Below, in pieces: positions 8,777 through 18,491 of a stretch of 64,000 nucleotides of DNA. The stretch lies in contig CAZICM010000035.1 in assembly GCA_964537685.1 (NCBI GenBank), positions 38,253 to 102,252 of the forward strand, written 5' to 3'. The stretch comes from CAZICM01 sp964537685 (GTDB taxonomy: Bacteria > Myxococcota_A > Polyangia > Polyangiales > Polyangiaceae). A model generated the notes under the pieces. That model did no database searches. It was not told where the DNA came from and worked only from the letters and a program-made list of their open reading frames with translations. How positions within the stretch are numbered: the stretch's first letter is position 1; each line of letters opens with the position of its first letter. A program made the position numbers and the translations under genes.

Positions 8777-10123
8777 TCAGTCTTGGCGGCGCGTTGTTTT
8801 GGCCGTGCCCTCCAGCCCCTCTGCGCGCGCGGCGGCGGCCACCGCTTCTGCCACCGCATGATGAACGCCCGTATTGAGCGGTGAAGGAACGACCTCGCCT
8901 TTTTCAGCGTGAGCCGCAATGGTTTTGGACGCGGCCAGCATCATTCCCTGCGTAATCGAACGGCTCTTCGACGACAGCGCGCCCCGGAACAATCCCGGGA
9001 AGGCGAGTGCGTTATTGATCGAACGCCCGTCGGCCGCAAAGACCGCTCCCGCCGCCAGCGCATCGCGCGGATCGATTTCAGGGTCTGGATTCGACAGAGG
9101 AAAAAGCACTTGGCCTTTTCTCACCAGCGAAGGCGAAATAAGCCCAGGTTTCCCCGTGGCCGCGATGACGATATCGGCTTTGCTCATAATGGTTTCCATT
9201 GTAACGGATTGAGCACCCAATGCTTGAATACGTTCAATGGCTAACGGATTGGGATCAAATACCATCACATGACCCACTCCATACGCCATCATGAGGCTTG
9301 CAATGGCGCCTCCGGCAGCACCGAGGCCAATTTGGCCGACAGTAGCGTTTTTCAGATCGATACCCGTGAGCTGGCACGCGTTCATCACGGCGCTCAGCGC
9401 CACCGTTGCGGTTCCATGCTGATCGTCATGCATCACAGGCTTATCCAATTTAGCCTTCAGCTCGTCCTCAATCTGATAGCAATCCGGAATTCGGATATCC
9501 TCCAAATGGATTCCGCCGAACGTGAGTGATAACAACATGACTGTTTCGATAAACTTAGGCACGTCAAGTGTATCGATCAAAATGGGTGTCGCGCTAATTT
9601 GCGCAAAGCGATCGTAGAGAACGGCTTTGCCTTCCATGACGGGCATGCTAGCGAGCGGACCCACATTTCCAAGCCCAAGAACGCGCGTTCCATTGGTAAA
9701 AATGCCCACCGAATTGCCAATCGTTGTCAAGTCCCTCGCCATTTCGGGATGTTTTTCGATGGCCTTGGCAACACGGGCGACACCGGGCGTATAGATATAG
9801 CGAAGATCACGAAGGCGTTTTAATTTCACACGGCTTGTCGAGTGCAGTTTGCCGCCCTGATGGCATTCAAATACCCGGTCTGTGACCGAAAGGATTTCCG
9901 CCCCCTCCACCTTGGATATGGCCGCGAGGACATGATTGGTATGCGCCTCGTCCGCCGTTTCAATGGTCACCTCCCGGACTGAATCTTCCTCGCCTAGCTT
10001 GAGCGTCGTAATATCTCCGAGCAGCGCGCCCTGCTCTGCGATCGCTTCCGCAAAGCGGGCTAATTGACCGGGCCGGTGCTTGAGCCGCACATGCAATACC
10101 GTATCGATGCTTAATTTCTTCAT
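8777..10123 (-). CDS. NAD-dependent malic enzyme with N-terminal ACT domain
   Basis: 448 aa. Residues 1-80 form an ACT regulatory domain (VRLKHRPGQLARFAEAIAEQG). The rest is a malic enzyme: RDLRYIYTPGVARV, then FTNGTRVLGLGNVGPLASMPVMEGK, the substrate region MHDDQHGTA, and the Rossmann motif QIGLGAAGGAIASL. It should catalyse oxidative decarboxylation of malate to pyruvate with NAD(P) reduction in the cytoplasm. The ACT domain suggests allosteric control by an amino acid or similar ligand. The next gene in the same direction, tldD, starts 176 bp downstream, so co-transcription is uncertain. NAD versus NADP preference cannot be told from what I can see. Confidence 0.92.
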   Translation of the reverse strand: MKKLSIDTVLHVRLKHRPGQLARFAEAIAEQGALLGDITTLKLGEEDSVREVTIETADEAHTNHVLAAISKVEGAEILSVTDRVFECHQGGKLHSTSRVKLKRLRDLRYIYTPGVARVAKAIEKHPEMARDLTTIGNSVGIFTNGTRVLGLGNVGPLASMPVMEGKAVLYDRFAQISATPILIDTLDVPKFIETVMLLSLTFGGIHLEDIRIPDCYQIEDELKAKLDKPVMHDDQHGTATVALSAVMNACQLTGIDLKNATVGQIGLGAAGGAIASLMMAYGVGHVMVFDPNPLAIERIQALGAQSVTMETIMSKADIVIAATGKPGLISPSLVRKGQVLFPLSNPDPEIDPRDALAAGAVFAADGRSINNALAFPGLFRGALSSKSRSITQGMMLAASKTIAAHAEKGEVVPSPLNTGVHHAVAEAVAAAARAEGLEGTAKTTRRQD

Positions 10124-10151
10124 AACGATAAAATGGATTCACACCCTGAGG

Positions 10152-10712
10152 TTAATCACCCATACAGCCTTCGAATTCGAGCCCGCAGCCATTGACAGGA
10201 TCGCCGACGCAGCTCTGACATTCGGGTGTATCGAATGAGGTCGCGCATGATCCATCGTCACAGGGGGCGGTGCAAGGCCCGCTGCATACACAGGCCACGA
10301 AAGCATTAAATAAATCGACAGATTCAGGGCAGAGTTCCGACGATTCGCCCGATAGGAATTTGGCGCATCCCGTGCAGGGCGTTGTGGGAATTGGAGTGCC
10401 CGCCGATGTCGAAGCCCCGGATGCGCAGCTCCGGTCGTTGCCTTTGCGCTTTTCGACTTCGTAGCAGCACACCGTCTCGCCATCCCGTTCGGCTTCGCTC
10501 AATACATCTTTAATGGGGCCCACGCAGCTTTGGCCGCCGAAACGCTTAAATGCATCGTCCCGCGAAGGGCATTCTCCGCGTTCGGCCGGCCAATCGAGGC
10601 AGGCCCGATCGGTGCAGCCCGTCATTAGAAAAAAAGCAAAACCCAGCGCACAGGCAATTCCAGCCGCGCCGCGCGAAGAAATGAATTGTCGGCCGTGGAC
10701 AGTTGATCTCAT
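10152..10712 (-). CDS. Small Cys-rich lipoprotein, unknown function
   Basis: About 186 aa from the ATG at 10712; the open frame extends to 10742. The N-terminus is basic and then hydrophobic, ending in a clear lipobox (LMTGC). The mature part has roughly 20 Cys residues, including CTGCAKF, a dense CVCSGPCTAPCDDGSC block, and CQSC near the C-terminus. Such spacing suggests several disulfides in an extracytoplasmic domain. I recognise no named domain. It ends 28 bp before the malic enzyme start on the same strand and is divergent from the TPR-like protein at 10827. Confidence 0.72.
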   Translation of the reverse strand: MRSTVHGRQFISSRGAAGIACALGFAFFLMTGCTDRACLDWPAERGECPSRDDAFKRFGGQSCVGPIKDVLSEAERDGETVCCYEVEKRKGNDRSCASGASTSAGTPIPTTPCTGCAKFLSGESSELCPESVDLFNAFVACVCSGPCTAPCDDGSCATSFDTPECQSCVGDPVNGCGLEFEGCMGD

Positions 10713-10826
10713 TGTGCGGGCATCGTAGCGAAAGCAGCCCATGGAAACTAGGCTTTCGCGGGTTCAAAGAAGTGTGAACGAAATGCGGTCGCGGGTGTCT
10801 CTGGCGAAACGAAAGGCGAGCGCGTG

Positions 10827-12650
10827 ATGAATACGAAAGGATTGTCCTCCATGGATAAAATATTGAGCTTATGCGTGGCGGCGGCGATTTCCACACCTGC
10901 GGCGATGGCTTTTTCAGACGTGCCGCCCCCAAATCCTTCCCGGACAGAAAATGCCGAAGGCGCCAAGCTTCGATATCAAGAAAGCCGAAAACACCTCGAG
11001 GAAAATCGCTTTGATGCTGCGGCGGCTGGGTTTCGGGAAGTCGCGCTCAAGCATTCCGATTTGGATATCGGCGCATTATCTGTTCCCCTTTATTTTGAGG
11101 CTATTTCAAAACAAATAACCAGTTTGGCCGAGGCTCCGCTCAACGAAGCTTCGGGCACGGCTGCCGAGCTCCACGATATTTATTGTGGGCAGCGCAAAAA
11201 CTCTGCGGACAAAGAACTGTGCGGCAAAATAACGCGCATTCATTGCGATTTGGTGAGGCTGGCGGCCGAGAAACTCATTAAAAAAAGCGATCAAGGCGGC
11301 ACAGATCAGCGCGACAATGCGGGAGCGGCCGGCGATCTTTATTTTTCGCTGGTGCGCCTGTACGGCGGCACAGAAGAACAGTTGCGCGGCGCTTCCTGCG
11401 GGCGGATGGACGAAATTCTCTATAATGCCGGCACATCGTACCGAAGCGCGGGCCGGGCTTTTGAGGGGCTCAAGGCATTTCAATTGCTGGCCGATTCAAA
11501 AAAGGCGTTTCCGGGCTCGGCATTGGTTTCCAAAGCGGCTTACGAAGCCGGAAACATATCGTTGACACTCGGTGAATTCGCCGACGCTGCTGGCTATTTT
11601 GAGCGGTATGCCAAAGAAAGTCCGGCGGATCAGCGCGCTTCCGAGGCATTGAGCGACGCGCTGATATTAAGGCTCGGGCTTTCGGAAGGGGGCCACGCGG
11701 AAGAAGATGCCGCTCTTTTTCAGAAATTATTTGGTGCCAAACAGGCTGCCCGTTCTGCGAATATCAGCCTAGCCCTTGGAATGCATCATATTGATCATGG
11801 TAACTTTCAAGGTGCAGAGCGCCAATTATCCAAATCGATTTCATTGATTGACAAATCGGGCACCCTTACTGTGGCGATTCAGGCGCATGCCGCGCTTGGC
11901 CGGGCTTATTCAGAGCTTAAAAAAGAGACCGACGCCGACAAGCAATACCAATTTATCTTAAGCGCCTTCCGCGACCCTTTCCAGGCCGTTAAGCGCATTA
12001 CGAGCCAAGAGCCGGGCTCGAGCGATAGGCAATTGGGAAAGGCATTAACGGCCCTGGGTGAGGCTTATTTTTATTTCGCCGAGAAAGAAGGGGCAAAAGC
12101 CAATGGAGAAAAGCTTCCTCTGCCCAAAGGCGGCAAGAGTGCTTTGTCCACCTATCCGCGAGACCTTCAGCCCGTGCTGCTGCGCAGGCGCGCCGCCATT
12201 GAAAATGCCGAAAAAGCCTATTTAAAAGTATTGGATATTCAGCCCATGCCGCCGCCTAAGTGGGTTGTGGCCTCGGGGTCGCGCGTTGCGGATATGTGGA
12301 CTAATTTGACCAATGAATTAAAATCGATCGGATTGGCTATGAAAAAGGAGTTCAAGCCCGATGAAGGCAAGGCTGTGTATGAGCAATTCATCGATGCTTC
12401 AATGCCATGGTTTGAGCGGGCAAAACGAGCATCCAAAACCTGTCTGGATTATTCGGTTAAGTTTGCCCATTTCAGCGAATACTCAAAGCGCTGCGAGGCT
12501 TGGCTCACGGCTAATGTTCCAAAAGAAGTGCCCCCCATTACGGAGCTATTGCCCCGCTTTCAATTGAGCACGGCGCCTTTTTTAATTCCCAATAAGCCAT
12601 TCGCCCCGCCAGAAGATCGCCCTACTTCGGCTTCTGGTTCTTCGCCTTGA
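10827..12650 (+). CDS. Exported TPR-like repeat protein
   Basis: About 607 aa with the ATG at 10827 (AAAGGCGAG just upstream); the ATG at 10851 is an alternative that gives a tighter signal peptide (MDKILSLCVAAAISTPAAMAFS). The body is alpha-helical with tetratricopeptide-like helix pairs: SRKHLEENRFDAAAAGFREVA, NISLTLGEFADAAGYFERYA, HHIDHGNFQGAERQLSKSI and AALGRAYSELKKETDADKQY. The last ~40 residues are Pro-rich. It probably acts as a periplasmic protein-protein interaction scaffold, resembling BamD/YbgF-type or gliding-machinery TPR proteins of myxobacteria, but no partner is visible. Its 3' end overlaps the convergent SDR gene by 29 bp. Confidence 0.8.
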   Translation: MNTKGLSSMDKILSLCVAAAISTPAAMAFSDVPPPNPSRTENAEGAKLRYQESRKHLEENRFDAAAAGFREVALKHSDLDIGALSVPLYFEAISKQITSLAEAPLNEASGTAAELHDIYCGQRKNSADKELCGKITRIHCDLVRLAAEKLIKKSDQGGTDQRDNAGAAGDLYFSLVRLYGGTEEQLRGASCGRMDEILYNAGTSYRSAGRAFEGLKAFQLLADSKKAFPGSALVSKAAYEAGNISLTLGEFADAAGYFERYAKESPADQRASEALSDALILRLGLSEGGHAEEDAALFQKLFGAKQAARSANISLALGMHHIDHGNFQGAERQLSKSISLIDKSGTLTVAIQAHAALGRAYSELKKETDADKQYQFILSAFRDPFQAVKRITSQEPGSSDRQLGKALTALGEAYFYFAEKEGAKANGEKLPLPKGGKSALSTYPRDLQPVLLRRRAAIENAEKAYLKVLDIQPMPPPKWVVASGSRVADMWTNLTNELKSIGLAMKKEFKPDEGKAVYEQFIDASMPWFERAKRASKTCLDYSVKFAHFSEYSKRCEAWLTANVPKEVPPITELLPRFQLSTAPFLIPNKPFAPPEDRPTSASGSSP

Positions 12651-13449
12651 TCTCGGATTGCTTACGCCTCCCCTTTTGAAGCAATGCCGGCAATAGCGTG
12701 CTCGACAGCTCCGGCGCGGCCGAAGACAGTCTCGCCAGCGCTCCTCTCGAAAATGGAATCGTCAATTCTATCGGTTTTGTAGGAATAACTTTCTCAATGA
12801 CCGCGCGCGAAATATCGTGGACCGAAAGAGCATCGCTTCCCGAAAACGTAAGCGCGGCCTCTTCGTGATGGACCTGAAGATCCAGCATCGGCGTCGAGAC
12901 GGCATCCGGCATAATCAGGCTTACGGCAATACCGTGGGCTTTTAATTCAAATGCCGAGGCCAGCGTAAAGCCGCGCACCGCGAATTTGGACGCCGCGTAC
13001 AGCGCGAGGCCGGGAACAGGCGCCAGTGAAGCGAGCGACCCAAAATTAATAATATGGCCCGACCGTTTGGGAACCATCCGGGCCGCCGCTGCCCGTGTAC
13101 CCAAAATCGTTCCTTTGGTATTGACATCCAAATGAAAATCGACCTCATCCGTTTGTATTTCATGCACATAGCCCGGCTTTAAGACGCCGGCGATATTCAT
13201 GACAATATCAATCGGTCCCCATTTATTTTCGGCGAGGGCCAGAGCGTCTTCCCAATCGTCCTTATTGCGCACATCGAGCTTGCGCAGCGCCGCATGGCGC
13301 CCGCTCCATCCGAGCTCTTCCGCCTGGGAAATAAGGGCTTTCTCATTCACATCCGTGGCAAGCACGAAGTAGCCGCGGGAAAGCAAGTCCGACGCAAGCC
13401 TGCGGCCAATTCCGCTGGCACATCCAGTGAGCACACATACGCGCGGCAT
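12622..13449 (-). CDS. Short-chain dehydrogenase/reductase
   Basis: 275 aa from the ATG at 13449, which directly opens the Rossmann strand (PRVCVLTGCASGIGR) and has a GGAAA ribosome-binding site; the upstream in-frame extension to 13545 is not coding-like. It has the cofactor motif TGCASGIG, the NIAG motif, the catalytic Ser region NFGSLASL and YAASK with the catalytic Tyr/Lys. It is a classical SDR that oxidises or reduces an alcohol/ketone with NAD(P)H. The C-terminus is extended by about 35 Lys-rich residues. The substrate is unknown. It overlaps the end of the TPR-like gene tail to tail and is divergent from the histidine kinase. Confidence 0.87.
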   Translation of the reverse strand: MPRVCVLTGCASGIGRRLASDLLSRGYFVLATDVNEKALISQAEELGWSGRHAALRKLDVRNKDDWEDALALAENKWGPIDIVMNIAGVLKPGYVHEIQTDEVDFHLDVNTKGTILGTRAAAARMVPKRSGHIINFGSLASLAPVPGLALYAASKFAVRGFTLASAFELKAHGIAVSLIMPDAVSTPMLDLQVHHEEAALTFSGSDALSVHDISRAVIEKVIPTKPIELTIPFSRGALARLSSAAPELSSTLLPALLQKGRRKQSEIKAKNQKPK

Positions 13450-13543
13450 CGGGTATTTCCTTTCGTTTGGGATACAAATGAATACGCAACAATTGTGTTT
13501 TTGTGAAGCACACGCCTTCAAAAATGAATAATATCGCCCGTGC

Positions 13544-15736
13544 ATGCGCCCGCTGTGGATTGGGAAGCGATTTGTAGTTTTATGGCTTTGCTTGTTGATT
13601 TCACTGTTTTCTCAGGTGATTTGGGCGCGCGCTGAACCTATTTCAATGCCTGCCGTTCTGCTCGGGGCCGGAGCCGAGCTTTTCCGCCATCCTCTCGCTG
13701 GCCATTTGGAAGTATTGATCGATCAATCGAAGAGCCTCAGCCTCGGCGAGCTGAGGAATGAGCCCTATTCTACTTCATTCAGCGCTTTTCCAAAAGAAGG
13801 TATTTGGAAGCAATCTCCTTCCGGGGCATTTTGGCTCCGCTTTCAAATTAAAAATGATCAGGATGGTAGCGATACTGTTGCAATTGGCCCGTTCAGGAGC
13901 GAGCTCGCGGTGGAACTCTACCACTGGGCAGAAGGGCAAGAGCCTCAGAAGAAGGCGCTAAGCCCGTCCCAGCATTTTAGGGAGCGCGAAGTGCAATGGA
14001 AGGAGCCTTGGATTTTGGTTCCTCTGCAGGCCCGGGAAACCCGCACTGTATATCTCCGGTATGAAGCTCCTGAAGGCGGCTTTCTAAAAATAAATCCTAC
14101 CATAACGACTGCGCATTCGATGATTATATCTGAAGGGCCGCGCCAATTGAATTGGTTCTTTGGAAACGGCATCTATGCTGGAATCATGTTTGCGATGACG
14201 CTTTACAATTTGTTTGTGTATTTGAGTATCCGGGACCGAAGCTATCTATTTTATGTCGCATCCATTTCAACCTTTGGTGTTGTTGTTTTAGCCGCGGAAG
14301 AGATTGGCGTGCGCTATTTTTGGCCTTTTCGTCCGGGTTTTAGCCAAGAAGCGCAAACATGGCTCGGCATGATTTCGGGTTCGGCGGGGCTCTTATTTGT
14401 GCGGAGTTTTTTGGATACAAAAACAAATACACCTAAATTGGATAAATTGCTGATAGGAGGTATTGGCGTTTATGGTGCAGCGCTGGGGCTGCAATTGCTG
14501 GGGGCGAAGCTGGCCGCGGGTATTTTATTTGGCGCTTGCGGTTTGGTGATGGGGCTGTCCGTGCTGGTGGCGGGCGTGGTGTGCGTGAAACGGGGATGGC
14601 GTCCAGCGAGGTATTTTTTAATTGCGTGGATTTTGATGATCGTGGGCGTTTGGGTTTCGCAGCCATTTTATATTGGATTGATGGAGGCTAATGGATGGAT
14701 TGAAAACGCTTGGAAAATTGGGTCGGCGGCGGAGGTCACGCTGCTATCCTTTGCGCTGGCCGATCGGATTGGTCTATTACGCGAAGAAAATGAAAAGGCG
14801 CAGAAGGCTTTGGTCGAAAGCCAGGCCCGGGAGCTCGAGGCGTCGCAGCAAGCCGGGCGCGATTTGGAAGCACTTGTCCACGAACGCCTGGCCGAGCTTT
14901 CAGAGCGGAACAAAGATCTTGCGCGTTCCCGTGAGGAGCTGGCTCACGCGCGCGACGAAGCCATGGTGGCCAGCCGGGCCAAGAGTGTGTTTCTTGCGAA
15001 TATGAGCCACGAGCTTCGAACGCCGCTCAATGCGATTATTGGCTACAGCGAATTGCTGCTTGAAGAATTGGCGGATCCTCGCAATGAAATGTCAAACGAT
15101 CTTCGTAAAATTCGCGGCGCCGGAAAGCATTTGTTATCGCTGATCGATAGTATTTTGGATATTTCGAAAATCGAAGCCGGCCGCATGGATCTTTCGTTCG
15201 GTGAAATGGATCTTCGGATTTTTCTCCTTGAAATTAGAGATACCGTGCACCCGCTGCTCGAAAAGAATCACAATCACTTTGAATTGATCATTCAGCCTGA
15301 CGCCGGGAAAATATTTACCGATGCGGCCCGCCTCCGGCAGGTGCTGTTGAATTTGCTCGGCAATGCGGCGAAGTTTACGGAGAACGGTCAGATCACTTTA
15401 TCCGCGAAGCGGGAAAATAAGGGCGATCAAGATTGGATTGTCATGGCCGTTTCGGATACCGGTATTGGTATTCCACCTGATCAAATTGGACATTTATTTA
15501 TGGAATATTCACAAGCGTCGCGGAGCGTGGCCAAAAAATTCGGCGGGACTGGGCTTGGCCTAGCGATTAGCAGGCGCATTTGCAGGCTGCTCGGAGGCGA
15601 TTTATGGGCCTCGAGCGAAGGGGTTCCCGGCAAGGGCACTGTATTTACGCTCCGCATTCCGGCGCGGCCCAAGAGGCCAGAGCCACCTATGGCCGATGAG
15701 GATAAAGAAAGCGGCCTTCCTTCGAGGCGAGCTTGA
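13544..15736 (+). CDS. 7TMR-DISM sensor histidine kinase
   Basis: 730 aa. Order: signal peptide (~1-30), an extracytoplasmic 7TMR-DISMED2-like carbohydrate-binding-type domain (~30-190, with FWLRFQIKND), seven predicted transmembrane helices (~205-405), a coiled coil (~420-475), HisKA with phosphoacceptor His489 in MSHELRTPLNAIIGYSELL, and a HATPase_c domain (NLLGNAAKFT, DTGIGI, FGGTGLGLAISRRI). It should autophosphorylate in response to an extracellular ligand. No receiver domain is attached and no response regulator is encoded nearby, so it is an orphan kinase in this window. The last 50 bp overlap the convergent DUF2085 gene. No strong ribosome-binding site precedes the ATG. Confidence 0.93.
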   Translation: MRPLWIGKRFVVLWLCLLISLFSQVIWARAEPISMPAVLLGAGAELFRHPLAGHLEVLIDQSKSLSLGELRNEPYSTSFSAFPKEGIWKQSPSGAFWLRFQIKNDQDGSDTVAIGPFRSELAVELYHWAEGQEPQKKALSPSQHFREREVQWKEPWILVPLQARETRTVYLRYEAPEGGFLKINPTITTAHSMIISEGPRQLNWFFGNGIYAGIMFAMTLYNLFVYLSIRDRSYLFYVASISTFGVVVLAAEEIGVRYFWPFRPGFSQEAQTWLGMISGSAGLLFVRSFLDTKTNTPKLDKLLIGGIGVYGAALGLQLLGAKLAAGILFGACGLVMGLSVLVAGVVCVKRGWRPARYFLIAWILMIVGVWVSQPFYIGLMEANGWIENAWKIGSAAEVTLLSFALADRIGLLREENEKAQKALVESQARELEASQQAGRDLEALVHERLAELSERNKDLARSREELAHARDEAMVASRAKSVFLANMSHELRTPLNAIIGYSELLLEELADPRNEMSNDLRKIRGAGKHLLSLIDSILDISKIEAGRMDLSFGEMDLRIFLLEIRDTVHPLLEKNHNHFELIIQPDAGKIFTDAARLRQVLLNLLGNAAKFTENGQITLSAKRENKGDQDWIVMAVSDTGIGIPPDQIGHLFMEYSQASRSVAKKFGGTGLGLAISRRICRLLGGDLWASSEGVPGKGTVFTLRIPARPKRPEPPMADEDKESGLPSRRA

Positions 15737-16208
15737 GTACAGCACCCACGGTTCCGCCAAAGGGAAGCGCAATCCAAAGGCCGCTTAATAATCGTGTTGG
15801 ATGCCAAATTGGATGTATTCCAATGTCTTGTGTGATCATTTCCGCGAGCATAAATACCGCGCCGCTTGCACATAGCCATTGCAGGGTTTTGGGCTGAAAC
15901 GAAGGGCGGCCCAATACAATGCCCGCGCACAAGCCAAGCCACACGCCCGCGCAGCGGCTGCACACAGGCATGGCCGCGCCTCTGATTGAAATCACCCGCC
16001 AAGGAATGCGGTGACATACCCATTGAAATGGAAAATCTGCGAGGTGAAATAGCCACGGGGGGCCGGTTTTGGACAGCAATGTCGCGAGTACGATAAGAAA
16101 TGCGATGAATGCAAAGACGACGCGCGCACAGTGGGCGATGGCGCGTATATAGTCTTTTTTAAGGCCGTTTTCTATTGGCCACGGTGGCTGTTGGCCCGGA
16201 ATGGGCAT
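15687..16208 (-). CDS. DUF2085 family membrane protein
   Basis: 173 aa with about four predicted transmembrane segments. The diagnostic DUF2085 pattern is present: VCHRIPWRVISIRGAAMPVCSRCAGVW, with CHR and C-x2-C residues that could bind a metal. The function of the family is unknown. The ATG at 16208 lies two bases after the stop codon of the DUF4139/OmpA lipoprotein gene, so the two are probably translationally coupled. The 3' end overlaps the histidine kinase gene by 50 bp on the opposite strand. Confidence 0.83.
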   Translation of the reverse strand: MPIPGQQPPWPIENGLKKDYIRAIAHCARVVFAFIAFLIVLATLLSKTGPPWLFHLADFPFQWVCHRIPWRVISIRGAAMPVCSRCAGVWLGLCAGIVLGRPSFQPKTLQWLCASGAVFMLAEMITQDIGIHPIWHPTRLLSGLWIALPFGGTVGAVLKLASKEGRFLYPHRP

Positions 16209-16210
16209 GG

Positions 16211-18463
16211 CTACTGCAATTCTGGAATAGTGATATCTCTCACGTTTTCATTGAGTTTAGCTCTTGCTTCCGCCAATTCGATGGTTTTGATATTGAGTTT
16301 AGTCGAGCGCTCTTCGGTTTGTTTTGTGGTTTCGGCGAGGCGATCGACGAGTTTTTGCTGAAATGCCGCGACGCGCGGTGTTTTTTCGATGGCTTTAATG
16401 CTTTCCCGCAATTCGAAGGCGCGCGATGACAGCTCTGAAAGCTCGGCGCGAAGGGCATTCATTTCTTGTTCGAGGCGCTCGATATCTTTGCGGAGGGAAG
16501 CGATTTCACGGACGCGCTTTTCTGATTCCGCATCGAGTTTGCGCCCCGCCAAATAGATTTCGAGCTGCTTGCCCGGGAGATTAAAAATATCGATATTCTG
16601 CCGGACAGGTTTCTTTTCTTCAATGGATAGTGTGCTTGTTGTTTTTGATCGAATTGGAATGGGAATGATATACGAATCGGGCAATGTTTCGCTGCTGGGC
16701 GGCAGATTTTCGGCTGAAAAGCCAGGCAGGCGCGGATGCCGGATAAAAATGCGCTCGGGCGCCTGATGGCCGACGCGAATTTGATAGTGACTCGTTACAA
16801 TACGGGCGTCTTCGACCGTGAGCATGCCTTTGATCAGCGATAAAAGCCGGATTGGCGTGCTCTTATCCTCGTTCTGTTTTTCAACTTCGGTGGAGCTGTC
16901 GATGCCGTATGGAATCATCGCTGAATCGCCTGGATTGAGTTTGGACAGAAGCCCTTCGCCTACAAATGTGCCGCCTCCAAAAATGGCCACCGGGCCGGGC
17001 TGAAGTCCAAATCCGCTTTTGTTTTCCATGCGGGCCGCGCGCATTGGATAGCGTTCGCTGCCAGGCACCGATCCATCCGGCCTAAACAGAAAAATGTCCT
17101 CTCCGGGAACATATTCGTTGATAATGGTGACCAATGTGGATGAATTTTTTGGAATGGTGACGGGGTGGGTGATATCGTAGCGGACCGAGCCCGAAATATC
17201 GCGGAGAGCGGCCTGGGATGGGGCCGATTTTTCGACGGCGGCAGGGGTTGCAATACCTGCGGGAACGGTAGGGGCTTGGTTATCCGCCTTTTCGATGCGG
17301 AATGTGACGCGGCGATTTTTGGTCCGGCCATCCTCGGTTGTATTGGTGTCGAGAGGCCGCGAGTCGCCAAAGCCTTGGGTTTCAAGGGCTGTGGTGACGC
17401 CGTGGTTGGTTAAATAAAGCTTTACGGCCGTGGCCCTCTCCAGCGAGATATTCCAGCCGTTTTTTTCACCCTGGGAAGCATGGCCTTCAATAATTACTTT
17501 TTGGATTTCGGGGTGCGATCGAAGAACGTCAACGACTTGATCTAAAATGGGAAATGATTCGCGCTTAATGACCGATTTATCTTTATCGAAGTGAACGTAC
17601 TGCAAGATGCGGATCGAAGCTTCGGTGAGGACGACAAGCGCACGCGGACACCCTGTTTTTGAAGGATCTGCATTGGGGGTGCCAGGCTCCGACGGACAGC
17701 GGTCTTGCGCGTCGGCAATACCATCGTTATCCGTATCGGTTTGGGGAACCCGCTCGGAATAAATAGGCCCCGTGGGCGAATTTTCATCGCCGAAGGGATA
17801 ACTGGCGCCGGGCCGCTTGATAAAGCGAGGCGAGCGTAAATTGGTGACAAAGCTTAATGGCGCGCCTGTGGCCAGCGTTAAGCTGATTCCATTCCAATCT
17901 TCGTCGGATACGTTGTCAATCAATGCCCAGGCTTGAAGCAGCGCTCCCTTGGGATTTCCACTCTTCAATTCGCTGGTTTTTTCTGGCAATACGATGCGAT
18001 ATGCCGCTTTCCAGGCCGCGGTCGGAACCGCATAGGCGATTGAAAGTTCGCGGGTCGGGCGAGGCGATAGCACGACATCGAGCCATGTCGTTTCATCGGT
18101 TTCTTCCGAAGATGAAGGCAATGCGTTCGGTAATCGAACCGTTACGGTCGAAGGTTTTTCCGCGCCCTGGGCTTGGCCTTGCTCGATCACCACCAAGGTT
18201 TTGAGAACATCGTCGATTTCGTGGGAACGGAGATGAAGCCGAAGTTTGTCTTCGGTGAGGGCGCCGCGCCTTTCAAAATAACCCATCCCATTTTGATAAA
18301 GAACGACATGGCGAAGCGCGAGTTCGCGCGTGGGCGGAGGCGTCTGTATCGGCGCGCATGCCGCTGTGAGCTGAAGGCTTGCGAGTACGGCCGGAAAGAG
18401 GCGGCTTAGCGGGATGCGGATGCTTTTGGTCCGCGGCGATCTAGGGTGGGGATCGTTGAGCAT
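16211..18463 (-). CDS. DUF4139 protein with inserted TSP3 and OmpA-like domains
   Basis: 750 aa. A basic N-terminus and hydrophobic signal end in LTAAC, a possible lipobox. The first part is DUF4139-like (VLYQNGMGYFERRG, then AAWKAAYRIVL and NVSDEDWNGISLTLATGAPLSF). At about residues 240-275 comes a thrombospondin type 3/Asp loop (DTDNDGIADAQDRCP). Next is an OmpA-type peptidoglycan-binding domain of about 110 residues (VHFDKDKSVIK, IIEGHAS, ERATAVKLYL, FGDSRP, NRRVTFRIEK). DUF4139 then resumes (EYVPGEDIFLFRPDGSVPG, SLIKGMLTVEDARIV) and ends in a long coiled coil (~655-735). The OmpA fold should tether it to the cell wall. DUF4139 function is unknown. It is probably co-transcribed with the DUF2085 gene two bases downstream. 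Confidence 0.87.
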   Translation of the reverse strand: MLNDPHPRSPRTKSIRIPLSRLFPAVLASLQLTAACAPIQTPPPTRELALRHVVLYQNGMGYFERRGALTEDKLRLHLRSHEIDDVLKTLVVIEQGQAQGAEKPSTVTVRLPNALPSSSEETDETTWLDVVLSPRPTRELSIAYAVPTAAWKAAYRIVLPEKTSELKSGNPKGALLQAWALIDNVSDEDWNGISLTLATGAPLSFVTNLRSPRFIKRPGASYPFGDENSPTGPIYSERVPQTDTDNDGIADAQDRCPSEPGTPNADPSKTGCPRALVVLTEASIRILQYVHFDKDKSVIKRESFPILDQVVDVLRSHPEIQKVIIEGHASQGEKNGWNISLERATAVKLYLTNHGVTTALETQGFGDSRPLDTNTTEDGRTKNRRVTFRIEKADNQAPTVPAGIATPAAVEKSAPSQAALRDISGSVRYDITHPVTIPKNSSTLVTIINEYVPGEDIFLFRPDGSVPGSERYPMRAARMENKSGFGLQPGPVAIFGGGTFVGEGLLSKLNPGDSAMIPYGIDSSTEVEKQNEDKSTPIRLLSLIKGMLTVEDARIVTSHYQIRVGHQAPERIFIRHPRLPGFSAENLPPSSETLPDSYIIPIPIRSKTTSTLSIEEKKPVRQNIDIFNLPGKQLEIYLAGRKLDAESEKRVREIASLRKDIERLEQEMNALRAELSELSSRAFELRESIKAIEKTPRVAAFQQKLVDRLAETTKQTEERSTKLNIKTIELAEARAKLNENVRDITIPELQ

Positions 18464-18491
18464 GGCGCCGCGATGCTAGTCGTTTTTGCGT

